64,000 bases of DNA from NCBI GenBank assembly GCA_052435735.1, contig JBQVNB010000014.1, forward strand, positions 59,194 through 123,193. Direction: 5' to 3'. This document shows positions 29,351-37,730 of this stretch, piece after piece. A program made the translations under genes and the position numbers. The DNA is from Aliihoeflea sp052435735 (GTDB lineage Bacteria > Pseudomonadota > Alphaproteobacteria > Rhizobiales > Rhizobiaceae). Numbering within the stretch: the stretch's first letter is position 1; each line of letters starts with the position of its first letter. A model generated the notes under the pieces. The model had not been told where the DNA came from, ran no database searches, and saw only the letters and a program-made list of their open reading frames with translations.

Positions 29351-29509
29351 TTTTCTCCTTTGTTTTCATGGGTTTGCTGTGACCCTTCCGTCAGCGGTCG
29401 GTAGCGAAGGTCACGTTTCGGTCGCACCCGCTATCTAGTTGTATTCTTTGTTCTTCTTTCGTTCACGTCAACGGATTTGAGGGGCGTTCGTCTGCGTGAC
29501 CTTTTCGAA
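29351..29509. other. Junction between tRNA-Lys and island
   Basis: A T-rich stretch of lower GC than its surroundings with no supported gene. It would contain the left attachment site if the island integrated at the tRNA 3' end. A GTTC-N7-GTTC match at 29450-29464 has no gene downstream of it on that strand. Confidence 0.4.
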
Positions 29510-29797
29510 TCACGCGGCACCCCGGCAACCGTGACACATCCGATGATGCGGGCCCTCGCTGTGCATGACGTCCCCGCATGTCATGCACGGCCGGATTCTC
29601 CCGATAACGGCATCGCGGGCGAAACCATCTCCCGTGTTCCCCCGCGACGGGAGCGACATCTTGCATGCGGCCGAGGTCACCGACGACGTCGTCCGACCCA
29701 TCGCCCTCGCGATCTCGGCGCGCGGGCGTCCGGACAGCCAGGCCTCCGCCAGCGTCAGTTTTTCGTTGGTGGTCCACGTCCGTTCGTTCGTTCGCAT
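29510..29797 (-). CDS. GcrA-like DNA-binding protein with zinc knuckle
   Basis: A 95-residue protein. Residues 8-45 (TWTTNEKLTLAEAWLSGRPRAEIARAMGRTTSSVTSAACKMSLPSR split over this stretch) resemble the GcrA/SANT-type helix-turn-helix, with the W-T-x(3)-x-L-x-x-A-W pattern and a recognition helix near RTTSSVTSAACKM. The C-terminal half carries a C-x2-C...C-x2-C zinc ribbon (CMTCG...CHGCR). It lies 68 bases after umuC on the same strand, so it is probably co-expressed in the SOS response. It may be the island's regulator, but that is inference. Confidence 0.65.
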   Translation of the reverse strand: MRTNERTWTTNEKLTLAEAWLSGRPRAEIARAMGRTTSSVTSAACKMSLPSRGNTGDGFARDAVIGRIRPCMTCGDVMHSEGPHHRMCHGCRGAA

Positions 29798-29865
29798 CGC
29801 AGCGTCTCCCCGTTCCCCAGATTAAGGGTTGGTCGCCGGGACGCACGGCGCAAGGACGCCGGCAG

Positions 29866-31137
29866 TCAGACCCGGATTACGGGGACTTCCGCGATGCGGG
29901 TCGTATAGCGTGGGGTCCGCATTTCCGCTTTCAGATGCCAGTCCTTCCGGAACCCTTCGCTGCCGAGAACGAGCGTCTTCCTGCCGAAACGGTCATTGAC
30001 GGCGTCGAGCGCTCCCATGAGCCGCACGTTCCTTTCGCGCCCGAACTCGAACAAGGTGCGCGGAGCCGCCTCGGCCGGAAGCAGGTCATCGAGCATGACC
30101 CCTGCCTTCGTGTACCCATATGGCTTGTCGTCCCGCCAGGCGGCGCGGACGCAGCGCACCGCGGCCTCTACGAGATCGAACGTGTCGGCCGACATCGGCT
30201 TCAAGGTGACCGACTTGCTGGCATGCCGCCGGGGCAGGTCCGGCCGATGCGGGTTCGTGTGGAAGAAGACGGTGATCGCCCCGGCCACGAGGCCGTGGTG
30301 CCTCAGCTTCTCCGCCGCGCGCGTCGCGTGCGCCGTGACCGCGCTCACCATCGTGTCGACATCGGCGATCGGCTTGCCCGGCGACCGCGTCACCGCCATT
30401 CCCTTCCGCTGTGGCTCCACGTCCTCGATGTCGATGCAGCGGACACCCTGAAGTTCGGCCACGGTCCGCTCGAGAACGACGGTGCCGACTTTCCTGGCCA
30501 GTGAGAGCGGCATGTCCCGCAACTCGACGACCGTCTTGACGCCCTGCGCCGCCAGCTTCGCTTCGGTCCGCGACCCGACGCCCCAGACCTCCCCGACGGC
30601 GATCCTCGGCATGCAATAGTCCCGGACCCGCTTTTCCGTGAAATCCGCGACCCCATGGAAAACCGGATTTTTCTTGGCAGCGTGGTTCGCCAGCTTGGCA
30701 AGCGTCTTCGTCGGCCCGATCCCGACGCATGTCGGGATGCCGGTCAACGTCCGGACCGCCGCGCGCATGTCGGCCGCCTGGTCGGCCATCCTGCCTCCGA
30801 AACCGGAGAGGTCGACGAACGTCTCGTCGATCGAATACACCTCCATGCGGGGCGAGAAGGCGTGCAGCGCGTCGACGACGCGGCGGCTCATATCGCCGTA
30901 GAGCGTGTAGTTCGACGACAGCACCTTGATGCCGTGTCGCCGGACCTTGTCGCGGATGAGGTGAAGGGGTTCGCCCATCTTTATCCCGAGCGCCTTCGCT
31001 TCATCGGATCTCGCGACCGCGCAGCCGTCGTTGTTCGACAGGACGATGACGGGGATCCCGACCAAGCCGGGATCGAAGACGCGCTCGCACGAGACGTAGA
31101 AATTGTTGCAGTCGATGAGCGCGATCGGGCCACTCAT
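29866..31137 (-). CDS. umuC: Y-family DNA polymerase V catalytic subunit UmuC
   Basis: Error-prone translesion polymerase, 423 residues. Catalytic acids are in IALIDCNNFYVSCERVF and VYSIDETFVDL; the little-finger domain and UmuC C-terminal region (PPRTLFEFGRERNVRLMGALDAVNDRFG pattern) are complete. It follows umuD by one base. A complete umuDC on an accessory island is typical of plasmids and phages that carry their own SOS mutagenesis. Confidence 0.95.
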   Translation of the reverse strand: MSGPIALIDCNNFYVSCERVFDPGLVGIPVIVLSNNDGCAVARSDEAKALGIKMGEPLHLIRDKVRRHGIKVLSSNYTLYGDMSRRVVDALHAFSPRMEVYSIDETFVDLSGFGGRMADQAADMRAAVRTLTGIPTCVGIGPTKTLAKLANHAAKKNPVFHGVADFTEKRVRDYCMPRIAVGEVWGVGSRTEAKLAAQGVKTVVELRDMPLSLARKVGTVVLERTVAELQGVRCIDIEDVEPQRKGMAVTRSPGKPIADVDTMVSAVTAHATRAAEKLRHHGLVAGAITVFFHTNPHRPDLPRRHASKSVTLKPMSADTFDLVEAAVRCVRAAWRDDKPYGYTKAGVMLDDLLPAEAAPRTLFEFGRERNVRLMGALDAVNDRFGRKTLVLGSEGFRKDWHLKAEMRTPRYTTRIAEVPVIRV

Positions 31138-31138
31138 C

Positions 31139-31570
31139 TCAGTCGACTGGGTATCGCCGCGCGACGCCGGCGACCACGCCCCAGATCTCGGTGGTCTCGG
31201 TGACGGCGATCGGCTCGAAGCCCCGGCCAGCAGCCCTAGGCATCAGCCAGACGCGGCCGTCCCGACGCTCGGCGACCTTCACCGTGACGCCGCCGTCGAC
31301 GACCGCAAGGACAATCCGACCTGGGCGCACCTTCCCCGCCCTGTCGACCGCGACGAGGTCCCCGTCGAGGATGCCGACATCGACGAGGCTGTCACCTGAC
31401 ACGCGCCACCAGTACGTCGCCGCTTCGTGCCGGACGACCCAGGCAAAGGGGTCGATGACGTCTTCCTGGTCGTCGGCGGCGGGAGATGGGAAGCCGGCCG
31501 GGACCGTGACCGCGACGAAGCGGTAGTCCTTGTACGGAAGCGGAATCGGGATGGAGACGGGCGACAGCAT
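31139..31570 (-). CDS. umuD: UmuD, self-cleaving polymerase V accessory subunit
   Basis: A 143-residue S24 family protein, cut in response to RecA filaments to activate UmuC. The N-terminal AGFPSPAADDQE precedes the core with catalytic Ser in RVSGDSLVDVGI and catalytic Lys in GVTVKVAE. The frame is open 12 codons further upstream, but those codons contain the LexA box, so M 31570 is taken as the start. It is the first gene of the umuDC operon. Confidence 0.93.
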   Translation of the reverse strand: MLSPVSIPIPLPYKDYRFVAVTVPAGFPSPAADDQEDVIDPFAWVVRHEAATYWWRVSGDSLVDVGILDGDLVAVDRAGKVRPGRIVLAVVDGGVTVKVAERRDGRVWLMPRAAGRGFEPIAVTETTEIWGVVAGVARRYPVD

Positions 31571-31575
31571 GGAGA

Positions 31576-31590
31576 GAACATAAAGGGAAC
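31576..31590 (-). promoter_or_regulatory. LexA (SOS) box of umuDC
   Basis: Reads GTTC-CCTTTAT-GTTC on the minus strand, an exact match to the alphaproteobacterial LexA consensus GTTC-N7-GTTC, five bases upstream of the umuD start codon. Confidence 0.88.
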
Positions 31591-31639
31591 ATATTCCTTG
31601 GAGCAAGCCCTGTCGGCGAAGATGTGATCGGACGATGCG

Positions 31640-31885
31640 TCAGTCGAAGATTGCGGCGAGCAGGATGACGACGGTCAGGGCAACGAGCGCCCACATCACG
31701 AGCGCAAGCGGCATAAACCACCAAGGATCGCGGCGTCCGTCGTCCGGCTGCTGATCTTCGAGCGGCAGGTCGTAGAGTTCGTCGCCTGGATCCGTCTTCC
31801 TGTCCGGAACCCGGGAGAGGATTTCGAGCGGGCGGCCAGCGTCGCCTCGGATCGCGCGAGTTCGGAGTCTCTCGAGATCCGTCAA
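31640..31885 (-). CDS. Small membrane protein, TTG start
   Basis: An 81-residue protein with an acidic/charged N-terminal part and a single C-terminal membrane helix (FMPLALVMWALVALTVVILLAAIF), so probably tail-anchored. The TTG at 31885 is chosen because AGGAGG lies eight bases upstream and the TTG overlaps the TGA of the previous gene (TTGA). It is the last gene of a leftward operon starting at 34160. Function unknown. Confidence 0.65.
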   Translation of the reverse strand: MTDLERLRTRAIRGDAGRPLEILSRVPDRKTDPGDELYDLPLEDQQPDDGRRDPWWFMPLALVMWALVALTVVILLAAIFD

Positions 31886-32070
31886 TGAAGCGTCCTCCTG
31901 AAAGCCGACTTCATCCGGTCGAGGAAGCGGCTGTAGCGCAGGGCGACGGGAATGATCGCATCCGCCGGGAAGTTCCAGAGATGGGTCTCCCCACAATCGG
32001 GACACTCGTCTGGCTGCTCGGCCTTGCCGTTCGCTGTGCATGACCCGCAAATCCATTCTGTGTCAGTCAT
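31882..32070 (-). CDS. Small zinc-ribbon protein
   Basis: A 62-residue protein with C-x2-C...C-x2-C (ICGSC...CPDCG) at residues 8-28, a rubredoxin-like zinc ribbon, followed by a basic C-terminal helix. Its ATG shares one base with the stop of the upstream gene, and its end overlaps the next start. A related zinc ribbon lies immediately upstream, so the pair may have arisen by duplication. Function unknown. Confidence 0.65.
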   Translation of the reverse strand: MTDTEWICGSCTANGKAEQPDECPDCGETHLWNFPADAIIPVALRYSRFLDRMKSAFRRTLH

Positions 32071-32276
32071 CAGTGTCGCTTCTTGATTGGGGGAGGGAAC
32101 ATCGAGAGCAGCGCGTCCCAGCATGCCTTGGCTGGTCGAGGGTCATTGCCGGGAGGCGAATACCACGCGCCTCCCTCGCCGCAGGCCGGACAGACCTCGG
32201 GCCAGTCACCGGGACCTTCCGCAAAGCAGCATGTACACATCCATCTGATTCCGCCGAGTTGCTCACGCTTCGTCAT
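32070..32276 (-). CDS. Small zinc-ribbon protein
   Basis: A 68-residue protein with CTCCF...CPACG zinc-ribbon cysteines and a C-terminal basic tail (PPPIKKRH). It resembles the next gene in the pattern W-x-C-x2-C...P-x-x-CPxCGE, pointing to a tandem duplication. It overlaps both neighbours, so it is translated as part of the operon. Function unknown. Confidence 0.62.
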   Translation of the reverse strand: MTKREQLGGIRWMCTCCFAEGPGDWPEVCPACGEGGAWYSPPGNDPRPAKACWDALLSMFPPPIKKRH

Positions 32277-32994
32277 CGCGAGCCTCCCGTTGTAGCCGGC
32301 TCGCTTCTTCCATCATGTCGATTTCGGTCGCGTCCGGGTCGAGGTCGGACATCTTGCCTTCGCCCGCTATCTCCTCCTGAGCGTCTGCCAGCCGTTCGGC
32401 AGCACGGGCGGCTTCAATAGCTCGCGTCGCCTCAGCGAGCAGGTCGGCATCCTCCTTCTCGCTGATGACTGACCTTTCGCGCCAACGGGCGACACGGACG
32501 AGCCGGTCCTGTTCGGGGGGATACTGAACCTGAAGTGATCCGCTGATGGTGCCGGTATAGTCGGTGATGCGCCGAAACGGCTTCACTTCGCTGTCTTCCA
32601 ATTCTACGTGTGCTTCGCACGACACGACCCATCGTCGGTGGATGGAATAAATCTGCCCGGGCGCGCCACAGACTTCGCAGGTACTATACGCCCGACCGAT
32701 AGCAAGCTGACGCGCAACAGCGATGCGAGCCTCAACATCGGCAGGTACGTCCGCGTCGACCAGATAAAACACACGCAGCCTGCCAAGCCGCCTGCCTACC
32801 ATTGTAAATTGGAATCCCTTGCCACCGGCCATCGCGGCTTCCACCTCAGCGAAGAAGTCTTCGAGAATCTTGAGCCAGCCCTTCCCGATCTCGTACCTCC
32901 AGCTTGGTAGCAGCGGCTTGAGCCAAGGAAACCGGGACTCAAGATGCTCCTGCATCTCGTCTTGCGCTTCGAAGAATGCATCGACGTCAGGCAT
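32263..32994 (-). CDS. Hypothetical protein with a cysteine pair
   Basis: A 243-residue soluble protein of unknown family. Residues 1-60 are acidic and helical (MPDVDAFFEAQDEMQEHLESR), a mixed segment contains TCEVCGAPG, which with a later cysteine (VVSCEAH) could bind metal, and residues 180-243 form a long charged helix. The ATG overlaps the previous stop by eight bases. It is third in the leftward operon. No function is proposed. Confidence 0.6.
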   Translation of the reverse strand: MPDVDAFFEAQDEMQEHLESRFPWLKPLLPSWRYEIGKGWLKILEDFFAEVEAAMAGGKGFQFTMVGRRLGRLRVFYLVDADVPADVEARIAVARQLAIGRAYSTCEVCGAPGQIYSIHRRWVVSCEAHVELEDSEVKPFRRITDYTGTISGSLQVQYPPEQDRLVRVARWRERSVISEKEDADLLAEATRAIEAARAAERLADAQEEIAGEGKMSDLDPDATEIDMMEEASRLQREARDDEA

Positions 32995-33337
32995 CGCGGT
33001 GCTCCCCGTCTTCGAGCGCCGCAAGGAAGCGCTCCGTATCCACGATCGCTTCGCGGTACGCCTGCAGCCGTTCCCGGAGCATTGTGGCGGCACCTTTGTC
33101 GCCGGGATAGAAAACGCCCCCGATCATTTGGACCTCACGCTTGCCGTCGATCTCGATCAATACGACGGCGTGATCGCATTCCCATCCGGACCACATCACC
33201 TCCGTGTACGCGATCGCCCGAAAGTCGGTACGTGGACGGCCGTAGGCGTCCTCGATATGAAGCTCGAGACGCTCCCGCTCATGCTCCGGCACGACGCCGT
33301 CCGGATCCCACGCCGGCTTCTCGTCAGAATTAGACAT
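32987..33337 (-). CDS. Hypothetical protein
   Basis: A 116-residue acidic protein. The middle (RAIAYTEVMWSGWECDHAVVLIEIDGKREVQMIGG) looks like an alternating beta structure and the end is helical. No family is recognised. ATG 33337 overlaps the phosphoesterase stop by eight bases, so it is the second gene of the leftward operon. The frame stays open upstream, but that part is the phosphoesterase in another frame. Confidence 0.6.
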   Translation of the reverse strand: MSNSDEKPAWDPDGVVPEHERERLELHIEDAYGRPRTDFRAIAYTEVMWSGWECDHAVVLIEIDGKREVQMIGGVFYPGDKGAATMLRERLQAYREAIVDTERFLAALEDGEHRDA

Positions 33338-34160
33338 CCGCGACCACCCCCCAATCGAAACCGTTTCCGTCTTCCCGACCGCGATAGCCGTGGGGGTTAC
33401 ACAGCAATCTGGTTCGGCCGATTTCGACGTCGATCGGGTAGTGTGTGTGGCCGAAAATCCATAAGTCCGGACCTCGGCCGGCCTCAAGGATCTCGCCAAA
33501 TGCACCCGCTGAGTTCGTGAAGTAGCCGTTTCCAGGTTCATTTCTGTAGATTGGAGGCTCTGCGGACGGGTGCGGGACGTGGTGCGACACGACCACAGTG
33601 CGTCCGGCGAAATCGTGTGCCAGTTGTCGGCACAAGAAGTCGCGCGAGGTCCGATGCATTTCGAGAACGCGGGCGGCATCGAGGCCGGGAATGCGATGGT
33701 AGTCTTGCATCGACATCCGCGCGAACTTCATGTTTTCGACGGTGATCTCTTCCGGGGAGTAGCCCTCGGCCTCGGCGGCTCGGTCGAAAGCAAAGTCCGT
33801 CCACAAAGTCGCGCCGAGGAACCGGACGCCGTCGATCACGACCTGGCTGTCGTCGAGGACGTGAACGGGCTTCGCCCACGACCGGCTCTTTGCATTTATC
33901 CGCTGCATCGTGTCGCGGTCGATGGCGACGCCGCGATGCAAGAAGCTCCGATGCGGGTCGACGTAGAACTCATGGTTGCCCGGGACGAACACGATCGGCA
34001 GCTCGTACCGGCCGGCGAGATACTCGAGTTCGAACTCGACTTCGTCGGCGTGCGCAAGGTCGCCCGCGATGACGAGAACGTCCATGCCGGCGGGTGCGCT
34101 ATCGGGAAGCCGGACGCTTTGCATTTCAGTATGCGTATCCGACCAGATCCATACACGCAT
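33330..34160 (-). CDS. Calcineurin-like metallophosphoesterase
   Basis: A 276-residue phosphoesterase with all family motifs: SDTH (Asp8, His10), VIAGDLAHADE, FVPGNHEFYVD, VVVSHHVPHP and IFGHTHYPID. The active site is intact, so it should hydrolyse a phosphoester; substrate unknown. It is the first gene of a six-gene leftward operon of small proteins, and a 16-bp palindrome shared with two other island promoters lies 14 bases before its ATG. Confidence 0.88.
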   Translation of the reverse strand: MRVWIWSDTHTEMQSVRLPDSAPAGMDVLVIAGDLAHADEVEFELEYLAGRYELPIVFVPGNHEFYVDPHRSFLHRGVAIDRDTMQRINAKSRSWAKPVHVLDDSQVVIDGVRFLGATLWTDFAFDRAAEAEGYSPEEITVENMKFARMSMQDYHRIPGLDAARVLEMHRTSRDFLCRQLAHDFAGRTVVVSHHVPHPSAEPPIYRNEPGNGYFTNSAGAFGEILEAGRGPDLWIFGHTHYPIDVEIGRTRLLCNPHGYRGREDGNGFDWGVVADV

Positions 34161-34173
34161 CCATTACCTCCGT

Positions 34174-34189
34174 GTTTGACGCGTCAAAC
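34174..34189. promoter_or_regulatory. Island operator, copy 1
   Basis: Perfect palindrome GTTTGACGCGTCAAAC, 14 bases upstream of the phosphoesterase operon. The same sequence recurs at 37645 and, with one central change, at 39666. Confidence 0.7.
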
Positions 34190-34298
34190 GAAACCCGACG
34201 CCGAGCGGACGATATAGGGATACGCGGGGAAGTTGTGAGCCCCTTGTTTTCGGTTGTGCGCCGGGGGAGTTAATGGAGTGCGATCGGGGAAGGCGAGG

Positions 34299-35198
34299 CT
34301 ATCGATGAGGTCGGTGCGCAATCGACTCTTCGAGTTCGGCTGCACGGTAGTACGCCATCTCACCCGCGCGGATGATCTCCGGATCAGTCGGCAACGGCTT
34401 CGAGTCCCAATCGTCGGGGAGGCAATAGTTGCCTTGCATGCAGCCATAGGCGACCAGCGCATGGACCTTTCGGCATGCGTGCCTGACATCGTTCGGGTTG
34501 CCCAACCTCAGAATGTACAGAAGGTTGTGCCAATCGACATGGAGACGCGGGTGCCGTCCGACGGCAAGCAAGGCTTCTCGGAGTTCGCCGCCGAGCGCGG
34601 CGTCGAGCCGGCCGAGTTCGCTCCATTCGTCGTCGAATTTCGGAAAGATCTCTCTCTCCATCACCCGTACGCCGCCGTTCCATTTCGCGGTGTTCTCGAT
34701 GTTCTCCAAACGCTTTTCGAGTTCGTTTGCTTGCCTCCTGGCGTCTGGATTCAGGAAGAACCGAAGGGAAGGGAGAACGCGGTCGGCTGGGATTTCGGCT
34801 CGGACGACCGGCCCAGAAGGTGCCTTCGGCAACACGACCTTATCGTCATTTTTTCGGACAGCGTTCCTGACGCTGGCGTTCGATTTCGACATTGGCTCGA
34901 ACCGCTTCCGAAACGCGCATAGCTCCGCTTCCGGAATCAGCTTGCAAAGCTCGTCCATGCCCGCTTCGTCGACCGGATAGTTCCCGATCGGGAAGCTGTG
35001 TGGCTGACGCATCCCGCCGTATGGGTAGTGCCGCAGATAGAGAGGAACTACGGTTTCGCCCGACCATCTTGCAGCATGAGCCTTCGCAAGAGCGATGATC
35101 TCCTTGAAACGCTCGAGTTGCCCCCAAAGATGCGGCAAGTCCTCCAGCAGCAGAAGCACTGCGTCGTGTGGTTTCGAATAATCAAAATCAACGCTCAT
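34299..35198 (-). CDS. Hypothetical protein downstream of the Rep gene
   Basis: A 299-residue soluble protein of unknown family; an N-terminal helical part (DAVLLLLEDLPHLWGQLERFKEIIALAKAH) is followed by a basic linker and a long C-terminal helical region. The ATG overlaps the Rep stop by one base, so it is translated with the initiator and may serve replication or partition; that is inference from position only. No motif was recognised. Confidence 0.6.
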   Translation of the reverse strand: MSVDFDYSKPHDAVLLLLEDLPHLWGQLERFKEIIALAKAHAARWSGETVVPLYLRHYPYGGMRQPHSFPIGNYPVDEAGMDELCKLIPEAELCAFRKRFEPMSKSNASVRNAVRKNDDKVVLPKAPSGPVVRAEIPADRVLPSLRFFLNPDARRQANELEKRLENIENTAKWNGGVRVMEREIFPKFDDEWSELGRLDAALGGELREALLAVGRHPRLHVDWHNLLYILRLGNPNDVRHACRKVHALVAYGCMQGNYCLPDDWDSKPLPTDPEIIRAGEMAYYRAAELEESIAHRPHR

Positions 35199-36850
35199 CA
35201 CAGGTACCTTTCCGCCCCGCCGATAAAGCTGTCGATCGACCGCATCACCGAACGCCACTCGCCGGCCGTCGGCTTGATCTCCAACGCGAATGTGTCAATC
35301 GACCTGTCCGGCCGATGCCATTTGACTTTCAACTCGACGTTCCTGTCGCCGCTCCAGGACCGGCTCACCAGTGGCTCCAGCACAATCCTTTCGATCTCTG
35401 CCTCGGCTCCGAACGAAGAGAATGCATCTGCATCCAGGTCGATTTCGATGGTGGCACAGTCCGCGAAGGTTTTCGGCGCGGACAGCGGTGCCATGGCAGC
35501 GAGCTCGGCGACCTCAAACCCTTCGGCCGGATCGGCCGGAGCGATGGAAGGAACTTCTTTGATCGACTGCCGGTGCCCCGACCTTTCGAGACGATCCTTG
35601 TGCGCGACTTGAATGCGCTTGTGCTGCGCACGGCTCGTGAAATTGTTGATCAGATCCCGGCTGCGGGCCTCCTCTTCCAAAAAACCCCACGCAGCGGCGT
35701 CGGCTCCGTCGGCGTCGACCGCTGCGAGGAGGGAGGGGCCGCGGAACCGGCGGGTGTGGTAGCCGTCGGTTAGCGGCACGGCATCGAGCGCTTCTTTGAG
35801 CGCGAGGCTCCACGCATCGAAGAAATCGCGGTTGCTGAGAGTCGTCGGAGCGATGCTGGTGAATGTATTTGCCGCGCGGATCCAAAGGTTCGATCGAACT
35901 CTGAACCGGGCGTCGTCCGTGCCGCCGACCCGGCCGCCTACCTGTCGCACATGGAATTCGTTGCCGCGCGCGACGTAATGGCTCGGCGCAGCGACTTGAA
36001 GATGGAAGTTGACCGAAACGACCGGCCGGCCGCGACCCGGTTTGCGCACGATCTCTATCTGGGTGCGGAAGCGTCGAACCCCGGCGAAGTCGTTCTCAAT
36101 ATGCCTCAAGACCCGCTCCTGGAGTTTCCCAAAAGGTGCGGGGCCTTTCCTCGGGAAGCCTACGATGTCGGCGAGTTCGTCAGGCGAAAGCGACACGGTC
36201 ACCGAATTAGTTTCATCCTCATCCGGTGACCACTTCACTTCCGACGCCGCCGCTGCAAGGTAGCGATACAGAGCCTGCGAGTACTTGCTCGACATCCGGC
36301 CGTCACCGATCGCTGCGAGTTCGATATAGGCGTAGCGTGGCATCCGACGCATGAGAGCATGGATGGGTTCCGGAAACTGGTAACCGATAGCTTCGTTGCC
36401 GTCGTCTTCGGCGATCTCGCGCCAGGCGACCGTCATCGGGACATCCGCGTATCGGCGCGCCGCGTCCTTGGACGAGAACGAAAGGCGGACGTCGCGCATT
36501 TTGTCGAGGGAGGCCTGGACTGCTTCCCGTCGTGCGTCGGTACCGAGGTATCGGAGAGCATGGCGCATCGAGATCGAGTACGACCGTTCCTCCATCGACT
36601 TGTCGTTTTCGTACGCATGCGAAACGAGCAGATCGTGGAGAGTATAATCGAAAGACGAAAGCGAGGGGCCGGAAACAGACACGCCCATTAGCATCTCGAC
36701 TGGTCGCGGCGACTCCGGCGCGACTTTCGTCAGCATGCCCGGTTTGTCGAGAGCCTTTGCCAGCGTGCCTCTCGCTGACGGCTGAAATGGCGGACGGGGT
36801 CCCCTCGGCTGGGTCGTCTGTGTGGGCATATGATAGCTAGGGGTCGTCAT
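35198..36850 (-). CDS. Rep_3-like replication initiator
   Basis: A 550-residue protein. Residues about 60-290 resemble the tandem winged-helix Rep_3/RepA initiators of iteron plasmids: YALRYLGTDARREAVQ-like helix, VAWREI...GYQFPEPIHALM, and YAYIELAAIGDGRMSSKYSQALYRYLAAAA, the family's S-x-Y-x-x-x-L-Y core, then ELADIVGFP and VLRHIENDFAGV. The C-terminal 250 residues are unassigned. ATG 36850 has GGAG eight bases upstream; ATG 36865 is an alternative. Iteron-like repeats lie 250-320 bases upstream, which supports the call. Confidence 0.7.
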   Translation of the reverse strand: MTTPSYHMPTQTTQPRGPRPPFQPSARGTLAKALDKPGMLTKVAPESPRPVEMLMGVSVSGPSLSSFDYTLHDLLVSHAYENDKSMEERSYSISMRHALRYLGTDARREAVQASLDKMRDVRLSFSSKDAARRYADVPMTVAWREIAEDDGNEAIGYQFPEPIHALMRRMPRYAYIELAAIGDGRMSSKYSQALYRYLAAAASEVKWSPDEDETNSVTVSLSPDELADIVGFPRKGPAPFGKLQERVLRHIENDFAGVRRFRTQIEIVRKPGRGRPVVSVNFHLQVAAPSHYVARGNEFHVRQVGGRVGGTDDARFRVRSNLWIRAANTFTSIAPTTLSNRDFFDAWSLALKEALDAVPLTDGYHTRRFRGPSLLAAVDADGADAAAWGFLEEEARSRDLINNFTSRAQHKRIQVAHKDRLERSGHRQSIKEVPSIAPADPAEGFEVAELAAMAPLSAPKTFADCATIEIDLDADAFSSFGAEAEIERIVLEPLVSRSWSGDRNVELKVKWHRPDRSIDTFALEIKPTAGEWRSVMRSIDSFIGGAERYL

Positions 36851-36908
36851 CGGCAGTTTCTCCATCGTCTACAACGATGGTCATCCACCGGCGCGAATGG
36901 GACAAGCA

Positions 36909-36943
36909 CCAAATCCCGTTGCGTTGGAGGCGACGGGATTTGG
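36909..36943. repeat. Inverted repeat upstream of Rep
   Basis: Perfect 11-bp arms CCAAATCCCGT (36909-36919) and ACGGGATTTGG (36933-36943), about 60 bases before the Rep start. Initiators of this type often repress their own gene at such repeats. Confidence 0.6.
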
Positions 36944-37080
36944 TCGTTGAATCCCCTCCGTTCAGGATGACGGGTTTTAATCCGACAGGCTGTTAGACGC
37001 CTTTCCCGATCAGGGTTCCGACTAAAACCTCGCGGCGAACATTGCGGGTTTCGATCTTTGAAACCCATGTAAATTGGCTC

Positions 37081-37167
37081 AATGGGTTTTAGTCGGCAAA
37101 TCCTGGGAAATGTGGGTTTTAGACATCCATAAGCAAACTCTAATTCTGGGAAATGTGGGTTTTAGAC
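37081..37167 (+). repeat. Iteron-like repeats
   Basis: Two copies, identical at 25 of 26 positions (37099-37124 and 37142-37167), share the core AAATGTGGGTTTTAGAC and are 43 bases apart, i.e. about four helical turns. A shorter copy TGGGTTTTAGTC is at 37083-37094, and GGGTTTTA elements occur at 36972 and, inverted, near 37020. Confidence 0.7.
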
Positions 37168-37644
37168 CTTGTTGACAAACCCAGGTAACGCCGAGGTTTC
37201 GGGCTCGATTTCTCGACACCGAGTTCCCTGATTCTAAATGCTGGTCCGAGACGGATTCGAATTCGACGGAATCCGAGGTCCGGACAGATTCGGATTCGAC
37301 CGTCCTCCGGATAACGGATTCGGCCGGAACTGATCGCGCATACAGACCCTCCGGAATTGAAGCTGGCGGACGCGGTGTAAGAGGTGGGGCCTTCGGCCGC
37401 CGGGCCGCTGCGCGGGGCTGGGGCTTTGGTCCTGCCCCTTCATCTTGGCCAGAGTGAACCCAAGGCCTGCGCCGAACAAATGGAATCCGGGGTCCATGCC
37501 GATCGAACTCGCCCCCGAGATAATGGACCTCGTACCTTCCCGACATCACCGCATACGGATTCAAAGCAGCAGCTGGCGAGGTCCGGAAGATAATCGAAGT
37601 CGAGGGTGCGCCGCAGGCGTCGTCCGGGGCGCGGCCTAATTCGT

Positions 37645-37660
37645 GTTTGACGCGTCAAAC
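37645..37660. promoter_or_regulatory. Island operator, copy 2
   Basis: Perfect palindrome GTTTGACGCGTCAAAC, identical to copy 1, including two flanking bases on each side. It lies 70 bases upstream of the rightward gene at 37731. Confidence 0.7.
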
Positions 37661-37730
37661 GCAGCTTCGGTGTTGCGCCGTGCGCGCCGGTGGATGAGCA
37701 TGATCTGACGGACCTCGGAGGATTGACGAC

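Larger units (their letters stand above)
36851..37730. other. Candidate replication origin region, no firm gene
   Basis: About 880 bases between the Rep gene and the rightward operon. It holds an 11-bp inverted repeat, iteron-like repeats, a block of short GATTCG-type repeats (37255-37330) and an operator palindrome. A leftward frame (37079-37564) covers the iterons and has family-like fragments split over three frames, so at most it is a broken gene. Confidence 0.55.

Noticed and set aside
29450..29464. A second GTTC-N7-GTTC match to the LexA box
   Set aside because: With eight fixed bases about two chance matches are expected in 64 kb counting both strands, and no gene follows on that strand.
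37079..37564. Leftward frame over the iterons
   Set aside because: The coding-like fragments are split over three frames and the end covers the iteron repeats; at most it is a broken gene.
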